NCBI RefSeq assembly: GCF_020216065.1
Contig: NZ_JAIWNA010000002.1
Coordinates: 62,001 to 126,000 of the forward strand
Direction of reading: 5' to 3'
DNA length: 64,000 nt
From: Nocardia rosealba
Lineage (GTDB): Bacteria; Actinomycetota; Actinomycetes; Mycobacteriales; Mycobacteriaceae
In this document: piece by piece, positions 18,769 through 28,104 of the stretch
How positions within the stretch are numbered: the first letter of the stretch is position 1
Layout: the number at the start of each line of letters is the position of its first letter
The notes under the pieces: generated by a model
Seen by the model: only the letters and a program-made list of their open reading frames with translations
The model's database searches: none
What the model was told of the DNA's origin: nothing
Position numbers and translations under genes: made by a program

Positions 18769-19581
18769 TCAGCTCAGCGCTTGCGCCTTCGCGTTGTGCA
18801 GAACCCTCGTCCACGCGGCGTCGGTGCACAGGCCGCAGTCGGCACCGAGGAACCGGGCCTTCGCGGCGGTGTCACCGAGCAGTTGGTACTTCAGCCAGTC
18901 GGCCATCACCTCGGCGTATCGTCCCCAGACCAGGTGGCCGGCACCACCGAGTTCGGCGAAGATCGCGGGTACCTGGTCGGCCTTCTCGAACAGGGGCATG
19001 ACGATGCCGTCGGCGTCGACGATACGGTCGGCCTCTCCGGCCAGGAACAGCGCGGGCCCGACCATCTTCCCCGGAGCCGCCAGCGGGCCGGGTTGCAGGG
19101 CGAGCACGGTGCGCACCATCGTGTCGGCGCCCGCGTTGATCGCGCCCGCGCCGCCCTGGGAATGACCCGCGGCCGCCACCTGGTCGGTGGCCACCTTGCC
19201 CGTGTACGCGTTGCCCGGTGTGTCGTTGCGCCGCAGCAGTTCCCGTCCGCCGGCCAGCATCTCCGCGCCCGAGTTCGCCATCGTGGTGTTCGCGGCGACG
19301 ACGATGAAACCCGCTGCGGCCCAGGGTTTCAGCAGCGTGTCGGCGTAGACGCCCGGCCCGGCGCCGGTGCCCCAGAGCACCACCGGATGGCGGGTCGTGC
19401 CGAGATCGGCGGGACGGTACACCGTGTGGTCGGCCCACTTGTCGACCGTCACGGCGCCCACCGGGTCGGCCACCTGTGACGAACCGGCCGACCCGGCCGA
19501 CGGAGGGCTCGCCACAGCGGGCGCGGCCGCCAGCAGGCCGGTCACCGCGACCGCCGCCAGGGTTGTGCATCGGAAAAACAT
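18769..19581 (-). CDS. Exported alpha/beta hydrolase
   Basis: Secreted serine hydrolase of 270 residues. The signal peptide is MFFRCTTLAAVAVTGLLAAAPAVA. The nucleophile elbow is GHSQGG with Ser141; Asp in LAGEADRIVD and His in GAGHLVWG complete a plausible triad. The paired cysteines near the end (DCGLCTD) may form a disulfide. The fold is close to dienelactone hydrolase/cutinase-like polyesterases, so an ester substrate outside the cell is likely. AAAGGACA precedes the ATG. The PucR regulator gene ends 28 bases upstream on the same strand, which suggests joint transcription. Confidence 0.9.
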   Translation of the reverse strand: MFFRCTTLAAVAVTGLLAAAPAVASPPSAGSAGSSQVADPVGAVTVDKWADHTVYRPADLGTTRHPVVLWGTGAGPGVYADTLLKPWAAAGFIVVAANTTMANSGAEMLAGGRELLRRNDTPGNAYTGKVATDQVAAAGHSQGGAGAINAGADTMVRTVLALQPGPLAAPGKMVGPALFLAGEADRIVDADGIVMPLFEKADQVPAIFAELGGAGHLVWGRYAEVMADWLKYQLLGDTAAKARFLGADCGLCTDAAWTRVLHNAKAQALS

Positions 19582-19609
19582 CGTTGTCCTTTCCTACGGT
19601 GCCGCGGTA

Positions 19610-20776
19610 CTACGCGGCCGGATCGTGCAACCCCGACACCACGAGCGCGGAGCGCAGGTACCACAGATCGGCGCACCGGGTGGCGTCGTAGCCGGTGAGT
19701 TCGGCGATGCGCTTGATGCGGTAGTCGATCGAGTTGGTGTGCAGGTGCAGCATGGTTGCGGTGCGGCGCCGGTTCAGGTTGTTGGCGACGTGGCAGCGCA
19801 GCGTTTCGAGGAGTTCGGGGTGTCCGGTCAGCGGCTCGAGCACGGTCGCGAGGTGGTCGCGGGCCGGACCGGGCCGGGTGAGCTGGTATTCGAGCGCGTA
19901 GTCGCTGAACCGGTGCACGCCGCCCCTGCGGCCGAGCCGCCGGACGATCTCGAGCAGTTCGTGCGCGCACTCGGTCGCGTCGGCAACCTCGTCGAGGTCG
20001 GACAGCACGACCGCCACGGTGACCTGACGACCGGCGGCGCGGGTGAGCGCGGCCGCCACGACGTCGATGTCGGCGTCGATGTGGCCCGGCACCAAGGCGG
20101 TGCCCCCACGCGTGGACAGCGCGACCAGGCACTCACCGTCGCATCGGCGGTCGAGTTCGGCGCGCATGCGGGTGATGGCGCGCCGGGCGCGCACCCGCTC
20201 GTCGACCCCGTCGGCGGGCCCGTCCGTCGGTTCGCCCGCGATACTCAGCGCCAGCACCCAGTACTCGTCGGCCAGTTCGACGCCGCAGTCGCGGGCCACG
20301 GCACGCGAGTGGGTACCCGCGATGACCTGGTTGGCCAGTGCGTCTTTGGCGTGTTCGGAGCGGCCCGCCAGTTCCAGGGTGTACCGCACGTAGGCGCTCG
20401 CGACCGTCGTGGCGGTGTGCTCGAGCAGGTCGACCACGTCGACCTGCGCTCCGGTCAGATCGACGGCGATGCGCGCACAGCGGTGCACGGCGTGCAGGAT
20501 CGCCTCCACCCCGATGCCGTCGCGTGCCCATTCGACGGTGGAGTGTTCGAGGCGAGCGAGTGGGACGGTCGTGGCCGATCCGGAGCTCGTGGCCGCGATC
20601 AGATCGAGGCACACCAGCCCGATGTTCCGGATCTGCTGTGGGCGCAACATATTCCGTCCTGTGCGGCCATCGGTGAAGGCCGTCCGTACCAGGCGGTCGA
20701 TCGTCGATTCCGCCGCGGTGTGCGCCGGTGCCGATCTGCTCAGGACGGCGGTTCCGGAGGGTGTCCGATGTGGCAT
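19610..20776 (-). CDS. PucR/CdaR family transcriptional regulator
   Basis: Regulator of 388 residues from the ATG at 20776. The C-terminal PucR HTH is LLETLRCHVANNLNRRRTAT followed by LHLHTNSIDYRIKRIAELTG (about 325-375). Upstream, ELADEYWVLALSIAG begins a GGDEF-like sensory region typical of the family. The open frame extends further upstream, but that extension overlaps the sensor kinase gene and has low-complexity Arg/Ser content, so it is excluded. It is followed 28 bases later by the exported hydrolase gene, a probable target or operon partner. Confidence 0.9.
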   Translation of the reverse strand: MPHRTPSGTAVLSRSAPAHTAAESTIDRLVRTAFTDGRTGRNMLRPQQIRNIGLVCLDLIAATSSGSATTVPLARLEHSTVEWARDGIGVEAILHAVHRCARIAVDLTGAQVDVVDLLEHTATTVASAYVRYTLELAGRSEHAKDALANQVIAGTHSRAVARDCGVELADEYWVLALSIAGEPTDGPADGVDERVRARRAITRMRAELDRRCDGECLVALSTRGGTALVPGHIDADIDVVAAALTRAAGRQVTVAVVLSDLDEVADATECAHELLEIVRRLGRRGGVHRFSDYALEYQLTRPGPARDHLATVLEPLTGHPELLETLRCHVANNLNRRRTATMLHLHTNSIDYRIKRIAELTGYDATRCADLWYLRSALVVSGLHDPAA

Positions 20777-20876
20777 TCGTCGAGCGTGCCGGGTGGAGCA
20801 CGCCGGGACATCGGTAGAACTGCGTATCTCTGCGCAACGGGGTGCGTATTCGGCTCCGCCCACGAATCGACGGGGT

Positions 20877-22796
20877 TCACCGGGAGACCTTCCGTTCGCC
20901 GGCGACCGCGGCTTCGGGGCCGTCGATGAGGGTGCCGGGAATGACCACGATGGCGCGCACTCCGCCGTACGGTGACTCGGCCAACCGCACCGACACCGCG
21001 TGGGTGCTCGCGAGCTGGGCCACCACGAACAAACCCATGCGCGAATCGTGCGACAGTGCCGCGAACCCGAAATCCGGTGGAGCGGCGAGCAGGGAGTTGT
21101 ACCGCTCGAATTCGGCTTCGGTGAGGCCGATCCCCTGATCGGCGACCTCGACCGCCAGGCCCTTGCCGACGACACCCGCGCTCACCTCGACCATCGTCGC
21201 GGGCGGGGAGAAGGCGGTGGCGTTGTCGACGAATTCGGCGATCAGGTGGATCAGGTCGGCCACCGCCGCTCCGTACAGCCGCGCGTCGGGCACGCCGCCG
21301 ACCCGCACGCGCACATACTCTTTCGTCTCACCCACCGCGCTGCGCAGCACGTCCACCAGCGGCACCGGTGTGCTCCACCGCCGCCCGGGCCTGCTGCCAC
21401 CGAGGATCAGCAGATTCTCGGCATTGCGTCGTGCGCGGGTCGCCAGGTGATCGAGCTGAAAGTACACCTCGAGCAGGGCCGGGTCCTGTTGCTTGCTTTC
21501 GGCCTCGTCGAGGATCTCGAGCTGGCGGTGTACCACCACCTGACTGCGATGGGCGATATTGACGAATACCGAGCGCACCCCCTCCCTGGTGCGTGCCTCC
21601 TCGACCGCCGCCCCGACCGCTACGGTCGCCGCCTGTTCGAAAGCGGTTGCGACTTCACCGATCTCGTCGGTGCCGAAGTCGAGGATCGGGGCGAGTTCGG
21701 TGCGCTCTCCGGCTTTCGCCCGCCGGATGGCCTTGGGCAGTTCGGTGTCGGCCACCTCGAGCGTGGCGTCGCGCAGCCGCCGCAATCTGCGGATGATGCG
21801 GTCGGCCAGTACCACCGCGATCAGCATGGCGACCACACTGCCCACCAGCACGACGGCCCCCGCCACCCACGCGGACCGTTCGGTGCGTCGGGCGGCCTCG
21901 ATGGCACTGCCACGGGCGCGGTCGAGATGTTCGGAGTAGGCGGCGAAGAGTTTCGTATTCACCTCGGCGGCGGCATCCTGCCACTGTTGCAGCGAGAGCG
22001 GCAGGTCCGGTGTCCGGGTCCGCTCGTGGGACGCGAGCCGTTCGGCGAGCGCCGCCTCCATCGTCGAAATCTGTTGCCACGCCCCGGAAGCCACGATCTC
22101 GGCGAGCAGCCGGTTGCGTGGCTCGCCGAATTCGGCGATCAGGTTGGTGATCTCGGCCTTGTAGAAGCCCACCTGGGTGGTGAAGTCCTCGAGCGGGAAT
22201 GCCCGCCCGTCCGAACCCCAGAGCGCGACTCCGATCGCATTGCCTCGCGACATCGCCTCGGTCGCGGCGAGCAACCGCACGGCCTCGGCGATCCGCGTGG
22301 CGAACAGCGGGTCCGGCGCCACCTGCTGTGCGCGCCGGAAACCGGTGTGGAACAACGCGAACGGGCCGTTGAAGTACTGGTACACCTCGACCGGGCTGAG
22401 CGCGCGCCCATCGATACCGGCCCGCACCTTCGTGATGGTCTCCTGGAACTTCGCGTGCGCGGCCGGGATGTACGGTGACGGTTCGTGCCTGCGCGCATCC
22501 GCGCGCACCAGTGCCTCGAACCCGCGGTCGACCCGCGCCCGCGCCGAGACCAGCTCCGGCACGATCTCGCCGGTGGTGAGCTTGCGCAGCGAGAGCATCC
22601 GCTCGACCTGGGCGGCGGCGCCGAGTTCGGATGCGGCGGGCCGGATCTGCTCCAGGTCGTCGATCCACTGCCGGACCTGAGCGCTGTCGCGCACCAGGTC
22701 GCCCGCGGTGAACATGCCGAGACCGAGCAGGGTGAGACTGGGAATGAGCGCGATCGCGAGAATTCTGGTGCGAACGCCGAGCCGTGCCGGGAACAT
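20877..22796 (-). CDS. Sensor histidine kinase with nitrate/nitrite-type (NIT) sensing domain
   Basis: Membrane kinase of about 639 residues from the ATG at 22796. It has a first membrane helix (ILAIALIPSLTLLGLGMF), an extracytoplasmic NIT-type helical domain to about residue 305, a second helix (WVAGAVVLVGSVVAMLIAVVL), and a HAMP segment. A dimerisation region follows with the phosphoacceptor context VNIAHRSQVVVHRQ, then a HATPase domain with N-box FVDNATAFSP and DQGIGL. This is the layout of CvnA kinases, which in actinomycetes lie with roadblock, DUF742 and small GTPase genes. None of those partners is next to it. Upstream starts at 22865 (ATG) and 22871 (GTG) are possible. It follows the ABC1 kinase gene on the same strand. 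Confidence 0.92.
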   Translation of the reverse strand: MFPARLGVRTRILAIALIPSLTLLGLGMFTAGDLVRDSAQVRQWIDDLEQIRPAASELGAAAQVERMLSLRKLTTGEIVPELVSARARVDRGFEALVRADARRHEPSPYIPAAHAKFQETITKVRAGIDGRALSPVEVYQYFNGPFALFHTGFRRAQQVAPDPLFATRIAEAVRLLAATEAMSRGNAIGVALWGSDGRAFPLEDFTTQVGFYKAEITNLIAEFGEPRNRLLAEIVASGAWQQISTMEAALAERLASHERTRTPDLPLSLQQWQDAAAEVNTKLFAAYSEHLDRARGSAIEAARRTERSAWVAGAVVLVGSVVAMLIAVVLADRIIRRLRRLRDATLEVADTELPKAIRRAKAGERTELAPILDFGTDEIGEVATAFEQAATVAVGAAVEEARTREGVRSVFVNIAHRSQVVVHRQLEILDEAESKQQDPALLEVYFQLDHLATRARRNAENLLILGGSRPGRRWSTPVPLVDVLRSAVGETKEYVRVRVGGVPDARLYGAAVADLIHLIAEFVDNATAFSPPATMVEVSAGVVGKGLAVEVADQGIGLTEAEFERYNSLLAAPPDFGFAALSHDSRMGLFVVAQLASTHAVSVRLAESPYGGVRAIVVIPGTLIDGPEAAVAGERKVSR

Positions 22797-22892
22797 CGAG
22801 CGAACGTAGGCGCGCGCCCCGCACCCGGTACGGCCTATGTTCCGCTTTTTGTGCCGGAATCCCATCCGCACTGTGGTAGTTCACGAAACACC

Positions 22893-24275
22893 TCAGGCAT
22901 TGGTGACCGTGTGCCGCCAGGCCTCGATCTCCCGGCCGATCTCGGTCACCGGCGGTTCGTCGTAGAGCCATTCGCGGGCCAGGTCGTGCCAGTTCCGGGT
23001 CGCCTCGAGCTGGCCGAGCGCGGTGAGGGTGAAAAGGTCGGCGCGGCGGGAGAAGACGTGCTCGGGCGGCAGCAGCAGGTGGCGGACCTCGCGCCGCTGC
23101 GCCGCACGCGGGTCGGTGGCGAGCACGACCGCGCTGGTGGCGATCTCCGGGGTGAGGGTGATCTCCTCGTCGAGCAGATGCCAGCCCGAGGCGGCCCACA
23201 CGTATTCGAGCACCGACCGGGGCGTCACCGGTGAGTCGGGGGTGATGATGCCGCGCTCGAACCAGCGGCGGAACACCTCGTCACTGTCGAAGCGGTGGGC
23301 CGCGCGGATCACCTGCCGTTCGAAATCCAGGTCGGCGCGCTCGATCGTGTTGTACAGCCCGAAATCGACGAAACCGACCCGGCCGTCGTCGGCGAGCAGC
23401 ACATTGCCCGGATGCGGGTCGGCGCAGTACTCGCCGTCGCGGAACATGCCGGTGATGTAGAAGCGGTACACCAGCTCACCGATGTGATCGCGGCGCGCGG
23501 CGGGCAGGCGGCGGATGTCGTCGAACGAGATGCCTTCGACGAATTCGGTGACCAGTACGTTGTCGGCGCAGAACTCCCCGACGGCATCGGGGACCAGGAT
23601 GAACGGGTGGCCTCGGTAGCGTGCGGCGACCCGATGCTGGTTGGCCGCTTCGCGCCGGTAGTCCAGTTCGGCGACGATATTGCCGGAGATCTCGGCGAGC
23701 ACCTCGGTATCGGCCGCCGAGGGCAGAAACGATTTCCACAGGCCACTGAAGAATTCGAGATTGCGCATGTCGGCGTGCACCGCCCGATCCACGCCGGGAT
23801 ACTTCACCTTCACCGCGACCACCCGCCCGTCGCGCAACCGGGCGCGATACACCTGGCCGATCGAGGCCGCCGCCACCGGTTCCGGGTCGAAGTCGCCGAA
23901 CACCCGGCTCATGCGCCCGAGATCCTGTTCGATCACCGCGCGCATCTGCGCGAACGGCACTTCGGGTGCGCTGTCGCGCAGCTTCGCCAGTTTCGTGCGG
24001 AACATCTCGCGGTGCTCCTCCGGGATCATGTCCAGATCCAGCACCGAGGCCATCTGCCCCAATTTCATGGCCGCGCCCTTCATCCCACCGAGCACGGTGA
24101 CGATCTGCTGTGCGGCTTGCAGTGTCGAGCGTTCGGCGAGTGTGCGGCGCGCCTGTTCGGTTCGCCCGATCATCGCCAGCCTGGTACCGAGTCCGCGGGC
24201 CGCCTGTCCCGCGGCCAACCGGCCGAGCCGTGCGCTGCGTGACAGCCGTCCGGTCGGTACCTGCTTGTCTGCCAT
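22893..24275 (-). CDS. ABC1/AarF/UbiB family atypical kinase
   Basis: UbiB-like atypical protein kinase of 460 residues. The family KxGQ element is AAMKLGQMASVLD (about 65-78), the Ala-rich nucleotide loop is AAASIGQVYRARL, the invariant Lys is in VAVKVKYPG, the catalytic segment is YCADPHPGNVLL, and the metal site is VGFVDFGLYN. Members are ATPases involved in isoprenoid lipid homeostasis, including quinone metabolism; direct protein phosphorylation is not established. The gene is upstream of the NIT sensor kinase on the same strand. Confidence 0.95.
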   Translation of the reverse strand: MADKQVPTGRLSRSARLGRLAAGQAARGLGTRLAMIGRTEQARRTLAERSTLQAAQQIVTVLGGMKGAAMKLGQMASVLDLDMIPEEHREMFRTKLAKLRDSAPEVPFAQMRAVIEQDLGRMSRVFGDFDPEPVAAASIGQVYRARLRDGRVVAVKVKYPGVDRAVHADMRNLEFFSGLWKSFLPSAADTEVLAEISGNIVAELDYRREAANQHRVAARYRGHPFILVPDAVGEFCADNVLVTEFVEGISFDDIRRLPAARRDHIGELVYRFYITGMFRDGEYCADPHPGNVLLADDGRVGFVDFGLYNTIERADLDFERQVIRAAHRFDSDEVFRRWFERGIITPDSPVTPRSVLEYVWAASGWHLLDEEITLTPEIATSAVVLATDPRAAQRREVRHLLLPPEHVFSRRADLFTLTALGQLEATRNWHDLAREWLYDEPPVTEIGREIEAWRHTVTNA

Positions 24276-24413
24276 GGGTGCCTCTTTCCCGCGATGCGCT
24301 CATGGGCATTCTCGGCCTGCGTTGCCGTATTCACAGGCCGACCGGCCCGGACTTGTGCGGCATCACCAATGCCGTCGTGGCAGAGCACGAAGACCTCGCC
24401 GGTGCGGTCGTTG

Positions 24414-25118
24414 TCAGTCCTCGGTATCGCGGCTCAGTTCCTGGAACCAGCCGAGATAGGCCGTCGTCGTCTCGCGCAGTGCGTCGATCGCCCAGTCGGC
24501 GGGCAGCAGTTCGGTGGGTAGCGCGGGGTCGGTGGTGAGCAGGTCGAGACCCGCGCACACCGCCGTGAACCGGGCAGCGGGGTCGGCGGTTTCGATGGCT
24601 TCGAGCAATCCGCGTGCGCGGTGGTCGATTTCGGTGAGCGGCCACAGCCGAGCGCACAGGGCGAGCGGGTCGTCCACGGCACGGGTGCGCAGGGCGATCG
24701 TGGTGTCATCGAGGTCGTCGGGCAGATCGCGTGCCAGGTTGGCCGGGCGCATCCACACACCTTCACGGAGTTCGGCCAGGCGCAGCGAGAGCAGTGTTGC
24801 GCGCAGGGCCGCGCGGTCGGCGGCGGGTCGTCCCGTCGCGATGATGACGACCTGTTCCCAATCCCCTTGCCAAGGCAGCGTGTGGGGCGCGAGGAGGTCT
24901 CGGCGGCGGGCACGCAGGTGTGGGGCGAGGGTGTAGACGCGACGCGCGCGCACGAGCTCACCGGCCGCGACCATCCGCGACACCGCGACGCGCACGGTGG
25001 CCTCGGGGTAACCCGCCGCGGTCGTGGCGGCGCAGATCTGCTGTGACGTCATCGTCGGCGAGTCGGCCGCGATGAGGATGCGGATCAGCGCCGACCGCGC
25101 CGACACCGGACGCACCAT
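24414..25118 (-). CDS. PaaX-like transcriptional regulator
   Basis: Regulator of 234 residues from the ATG at 25118, with a PaaX N-terminal winged helix (SARSALIRILIAADSPTMTS, YPEATVRVAVSRMVAAGELVRARRVYTL; residues 5-65) and a PaaX C-terminal domain beginning PWQGDWEQVVI. PaaX proteins repress aromatic acid or related catabolic genes and respond to CoA thioesters. Neither start has a good ribosome binding site; ATG 25163 would add 15 residues but leave only 34 bases to the divergent SDR gene. Divergence suggests it controls the SDR gene. The 138-base gap before the ABC1 kinase gene shows nothing distinct. Confidence 0.88.
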   Translation of the reverse strand: MVRPVSARSALIRILIAADSPTMTSQQICAATTAAGYPEATVRVAVSRMVAAGELVRARRVYTLAPHLRARRRDLLAPHTLPWQGDWEQVVIIATGRPAADRAALRATLLSLRLAELREGVWMRPANLARDLPDDLDDTTIALRTRAVDDPLALCARLWPLTEIDHRARGLLEAIETADPAARFTAVCAGLDLLTTDPALPTELLPADWAIDALRETTTAYLGWFQELSRDTED

Positions 25119-25197
25119 CACGCCGGAACCGGTGACCGTGGACTTCACGGGTCGAGTGTACATATTTCACTATTGCTACGGCTGTTCAATATCTGTA

Positions 25198-26052
25198 ATG
25201 TCGCCGGGCATGACGACATCTACCTCACCGCTGGCCGGGCGCACGATGATCATGTCGGGCGGCAGCCGCGGCATCGGGCTGGCCATCGCGCTCGCCGCCG
25301 CGCGTCAGGGCGCCAATATCGCGCTGCTGGCCAAGACCGATGTTCCCGACCCACGGCTGCCCGGCACCATCCACACGGCCGCCGCCGAGATCGAGGCCGC
25401 GGGTGGTCAGGCGCTGGCGGTGGTCGGCGACGTCCGCGACGAGGCATCGGTCATCGAGGCTGTGCGCCGGACCGTCGAACGGTTCGGTGGCATCGACTAC
25501 TGCGTCAACAACGCGTCGGCCATCGCGCTCGCCCCGACCGAGGAGCTGCCCGTCAAACGGTTCGATCTCATGCAGCAGATCCAGCTGCGCGGTACCTATC
25601 TGCTCACCAGCACCTGCCTGCCGCACCTGCGCCGCAGCGACAACGCCCACATCCTGAGCCTGTCGCCCCCGCTGAACCTCGCGCCCGCGTGGCTGGGGGT
25701 CCACCCCGCCTACATGGTGGCGAAGTACGGGATGTCCCTGTTGACGCTCGGCTGGGCCGCCGAGTACGCCGAGCACGGTGTCGCCGCCAACTGCCTGTGG
25801 CCCGAGACGCTCATCGCGACCGCCGCGGTGCAGAACCTGCTCGGCGGCGACGAGGCGACCGCGAAGGCCCGCACCCCGCAGATCGTGGCCGACGCCGCGA
25901 TCGCGATCCTCGAGAAGGACGCCCGGACGGTCACCGGCAACACCTTCCTCGACGTAGAAGTCCTGCGAGCCGAAGGCCGGACCGACTTCTCCGCCTACGG
26001 CGGCAGCGACGATCTCGAATACGACATCTTCGTCGACCCGCCCCAGGCCTGA
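25198..26052 (+). CDS. Short-chain dehydrogenase/reductase, HSDL2-like
   Basis: SDR of 284 residues. NAD(P)-binding GGSRGIG is at 21-27, CVNNAS at 102-107, and catalytic Tyr172 and Lys176 in YMVAK, with a candidate catalytic serine in HILSLSPP. The C-terminal region (KDARTVTGNTFLDVEVLRAEG) resembles bacterial relatives of hydroxysteroid dehydrogenase-like protein 2, often linked to fatty acid metabolism. A second ATG at 25210 is possible. It is divergent from the PaaX-like regulator, which may respond to its substrate or product. Confidence 0.93.
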   Translation: MSPGMTTSTSPLAGRTMIMSGGSRGIGLAIALAAARQGANIALLAKTDVPDPRLPGTIHTAAAEIEAAGGQALAVVGDVRDEASVIEAVRRTVERFGGIDYCVNNASAIALAPTEELPVKRFDLMQQIQLRGTYLLTSTCLPHLRRSDNAHILSLSPPLNLAPAWLGVHPAYMVAKYGMSLLTLGWAAEYAEHGVAANCLWPETLIATAAVQNLLGGDEATAKARTPQIVADAAIAILEKDARTVTGNTFLDVEVLRAEGRTDFSAYGGSDDLEYDIFVDPPQA

Positions 26053-26089
26053 GCTCGCTCGGACCCGGGCCGCACCGACGGATCGCGGG

Positions 26090-27985
26090 TCAGGGGGTGA
26101 CGATGGCGAAGTCGGGGTCCGGGGCGTCGAGGTAGCCGACCAATTCGGTCAGCTTGCCCGCGTCGCCTTCGACAGTTACTCGGCCGGCTGCGATCATCGC
26201 CGCGAGATCGCCGCCGGCGAGGAGCGCCGAGCGCAGATCGGCGGCACTGAGCGTGAAGGTGGTCGTAGCGGGTGGGAGGTCCCCGTCGACGTCGAAGTGG
26301 ACCAGCAGGCCGTTGCGTAAATGGGTGCGGTGCACCACGGCGGTGTCGCTGATCCGCCAGTCGATCACGATGTCGGCCGACCAGGCTCGCGGTCCGTCGA
26401 TCCGCAGTGCGATCGCGTCGAAGACCTGCTCGACCGTCAGCTGACTCATGATGTCCGGTGCCGCCGCCACGGTCGGGGTGCCGATCGTGCCGTTGCGTAA
26501 TTCGTAGGCGCCCATCAGGAAGAAGTTGCGCCAGGTCCCGTTCTCGCAACCGTAGCCGAGCTGTTCGAGGGTGTCGGCCTGCAGTGCCTTGGCTTCGGCA
26601 TGGTCCGGGTCGGCGAAGATCACGTAGTTCAAGACCTGCGCGACCCACCGGAAGTCGCCGTCGGCGAAGGACTTTCGTGCCTTGGCGACGACTTCGTCGG
26701 CGCCGCCCATGAACTCCACGTGCCGGACGGCGACGTCGGCGGTGCGGTGCTGCCACAGATTCGCCGGGTTGCCGTCGAACCAGCCCATGTAGCGCTGATA
26801 GATGGCTTTGACGTTGTGGCTGATCGAACCGTAGTACCCGTGGGCCGACCAGTTGTCCGCCAGCGCGGGCGGTATCGGGAAGTCCTCGGCGATTTCGGTT
26901 CCGGTGGCGCCCTTGTTGATCCAGCGCAGTGTCTGGTCGTGCAGGTAGCCGTAGAGGTCGCGCTGGATCGACAGGTACTCGGTGAGCCGCTCGGTGCCCC
27001 AGGTGGGCCAGTGGTGCGAGGCGAACACCACGTCGGTTCGCGCGGCGTAGCGGTTGATCGCCTCGGTGAGGTACTTCGACCACACGTGCGGGTCACGCAC
27101 CAGGGCGCCGCGCAGAGTGAGCAGGTTGTGCAGGGTGTGGGTGGCGTTCTCGGCCATGCACAGCGCGCGCCGGGCGGGGAAGTAGAAGTTCATCTCCGAG
27201 GGCGCCTCGGTGCCGGGGGTCATCTGGAACTCGATCGCCACACCGTCGACGGTGACGGCCTGACCGGTGTGGTCGATCGACACGGTGGGAGTGATCAGAC
27301 TCGGCTGACCGATCGAGGTGGTCGGTCCGAGTCCCGCGCCGACGGCGCCGAGGGGCCCGCGCGGCAGTGCGGCGCCGTACATGTAGGCCGCGCGCCGGGC
27401 CATGGCGGTGCCCGCGTAGACGTTCTCCTCGACGGCGTGCTCGGTGAAGCCGGCGGGTGCGATGATCACACAGCGTTGCGCGTCGACGTCTTCCTGGGTC
27501 GTCACCCCCTTCACCCCACCGAAGTGGTCGATATGGGAGTGCGAGTAGATGACCGCGACGACCGGACGATCACCACGATGTTCGCGATACAGGGCGAGCC
27601 CGGCGGCCGCGGTTTCCACCGAGATCAGGGGGTCGATCACGATCACCCCGGTGTCGCCCTCGATGACCGTCATGTTCGACAGGTCTAGCCCGCGGATCTG
27701 GTAGATGCCGTCGGTGACCTCGTACAGCCCTTGCTTCACGGTCAGTTTCGACTGCCGCCACAGGCTCGGGTTCACCGTGGCGGGGCACTCGTCGTCGAGG
27801 AAGGAGAACGACCCGCTGTCCCACACCACGTCGCCGTCGGCACTGCGCACCACGGGCGGGGTGAGCGCGGCGATGAACCCGCGGTCGGCGTCCGCGAAAT
27901 CCTGGTCGTCGCCGAAGGGCATCGTGCGCAGCACCTCGGCATTGCCTGCCTCGATTGTCTCGGAAGCTTCCTGCGGACTGGTCAT
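26090..27985 (-). CDS. Metallo-beta-lactamase-fold alkyl sulfatase
   Basis: SdsA1/linear alkylsulfatase family enzyme of 631 residues that hydrolyses alkyl sulfate esters to alcohol and sulfate. The zinc motif HxHxDH is in YSHSHIDHFGG (about 165-175); further metal ligands fit AENATHTLHN and FASHHWPTWG. A dimerisation domain and a C-terminal SCP2-like domain (from about 510) follow. The ATG at 27985 is chosen because AAAGGGA lies five bases before it; the upstream GTG at 28000 would put this motif inside the gene. No export signal is apparent. A TCACCC-N5-GGGTGA palindrome lies about 92 bases before the start. A SulP anion transporter lies in the next unit upstream. Confidence 0.95.
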   Translation of the reverse strand: MTSPQEASETIEAGNAEVLRTMPFGDDQDFADADRGFIAALTPPVVRSADGDVVWDSGSFSFLDDECPATVNPSLWRQSKLTVKQGLYEVTDGIYQIRGLDLSNMTVIEGDTGVIVIDPLISVETAAAGLALYREHRGDRPVVAVIYSHSHIDHFGGVKGVTTQEDVDAQRCVIIAPAGFTEHAVEENVYAGTAMARRAAYMYGAALPRGPLGAVGAGLGPTTSIGQPSLITPTVSIDHTGQAVTVDGVAIEFQMTPGTEAPSEMNFYFPARRALCMAENATHTLHNLLTLRGALVRDPHVWSKYLTEAINRYAARTDVVFASHHWPTWGTERLTEYLSIQRDLYGYLHDQTLRWINKGATGTEIAEDFPIPPALADNWSAHGYYGSISHNVKAIYQRYMGWFDGNPANLWQHRTADVAVRHVEFMGGADEVVAKARKSFADGDFRWVAQVLNYVIFADPDHAEAKALQADTLEQLGYGCENGTWRNFFLMGAYELRNGTIGTPTVAAAPDIMSQLTVEQVFDAIALRIDGPRAWSADIVIDWRISDTAVVHRTHLRNGLLVHFDVDGDLPPATTTFTLSAADLRSALLAGGDLAAMIAAGRVTVEGDAGKLTELVGYLDAPDPDFAIVTP

Positions 27986-28076
27986 CGAATCCCTTTCCAC
28001 TGTGCTCGGTTACCCCGCGGCGACCGTGCCGGACGGCCCGCTCCCGCAGCATCACATCGGACGAGGTGACGGCGCC

Positions 28077-28093
28077 TCACCCGCTCCGGGTGA
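28077..28093. promoter_or_regulatory. Palindrome TCACCC-N5-GGGTGA upstream of the alkyl sulfatase
   Basis: Perfect six-base arms TCACCC (28077-28082) and GGGTGA (28088-28093) with spacer GCTCC, between the DUF4203 stop and the alkyl sulfatase start. The same pattern occurs at 32673-32689 exactly and, in degenerate form, at 32631-32647 and 31108-31124. This recurrence makes chance unlikely. The binding protein is unknown. Confidence 0.6.
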
Positions 28094-28104
28094 AATTCCT
28101 GTCG

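Noticed and set aside
20777..21175. In-frame N-terminal extension of the PucR regulator to 21175
   Set aside because: It would overlap the sensor kinase gene by about 300 bases and its residues are low-complexity. The ATG at 20776 is a better start.
26062..26091. Possible terminator GACCCG...CGGGTC between SDR and alkyl sulfatase
   Set aside because: Only six pairs with an 18-base loop, and it overlaps the alkyl sulfatase stop codon. Too weak to list.
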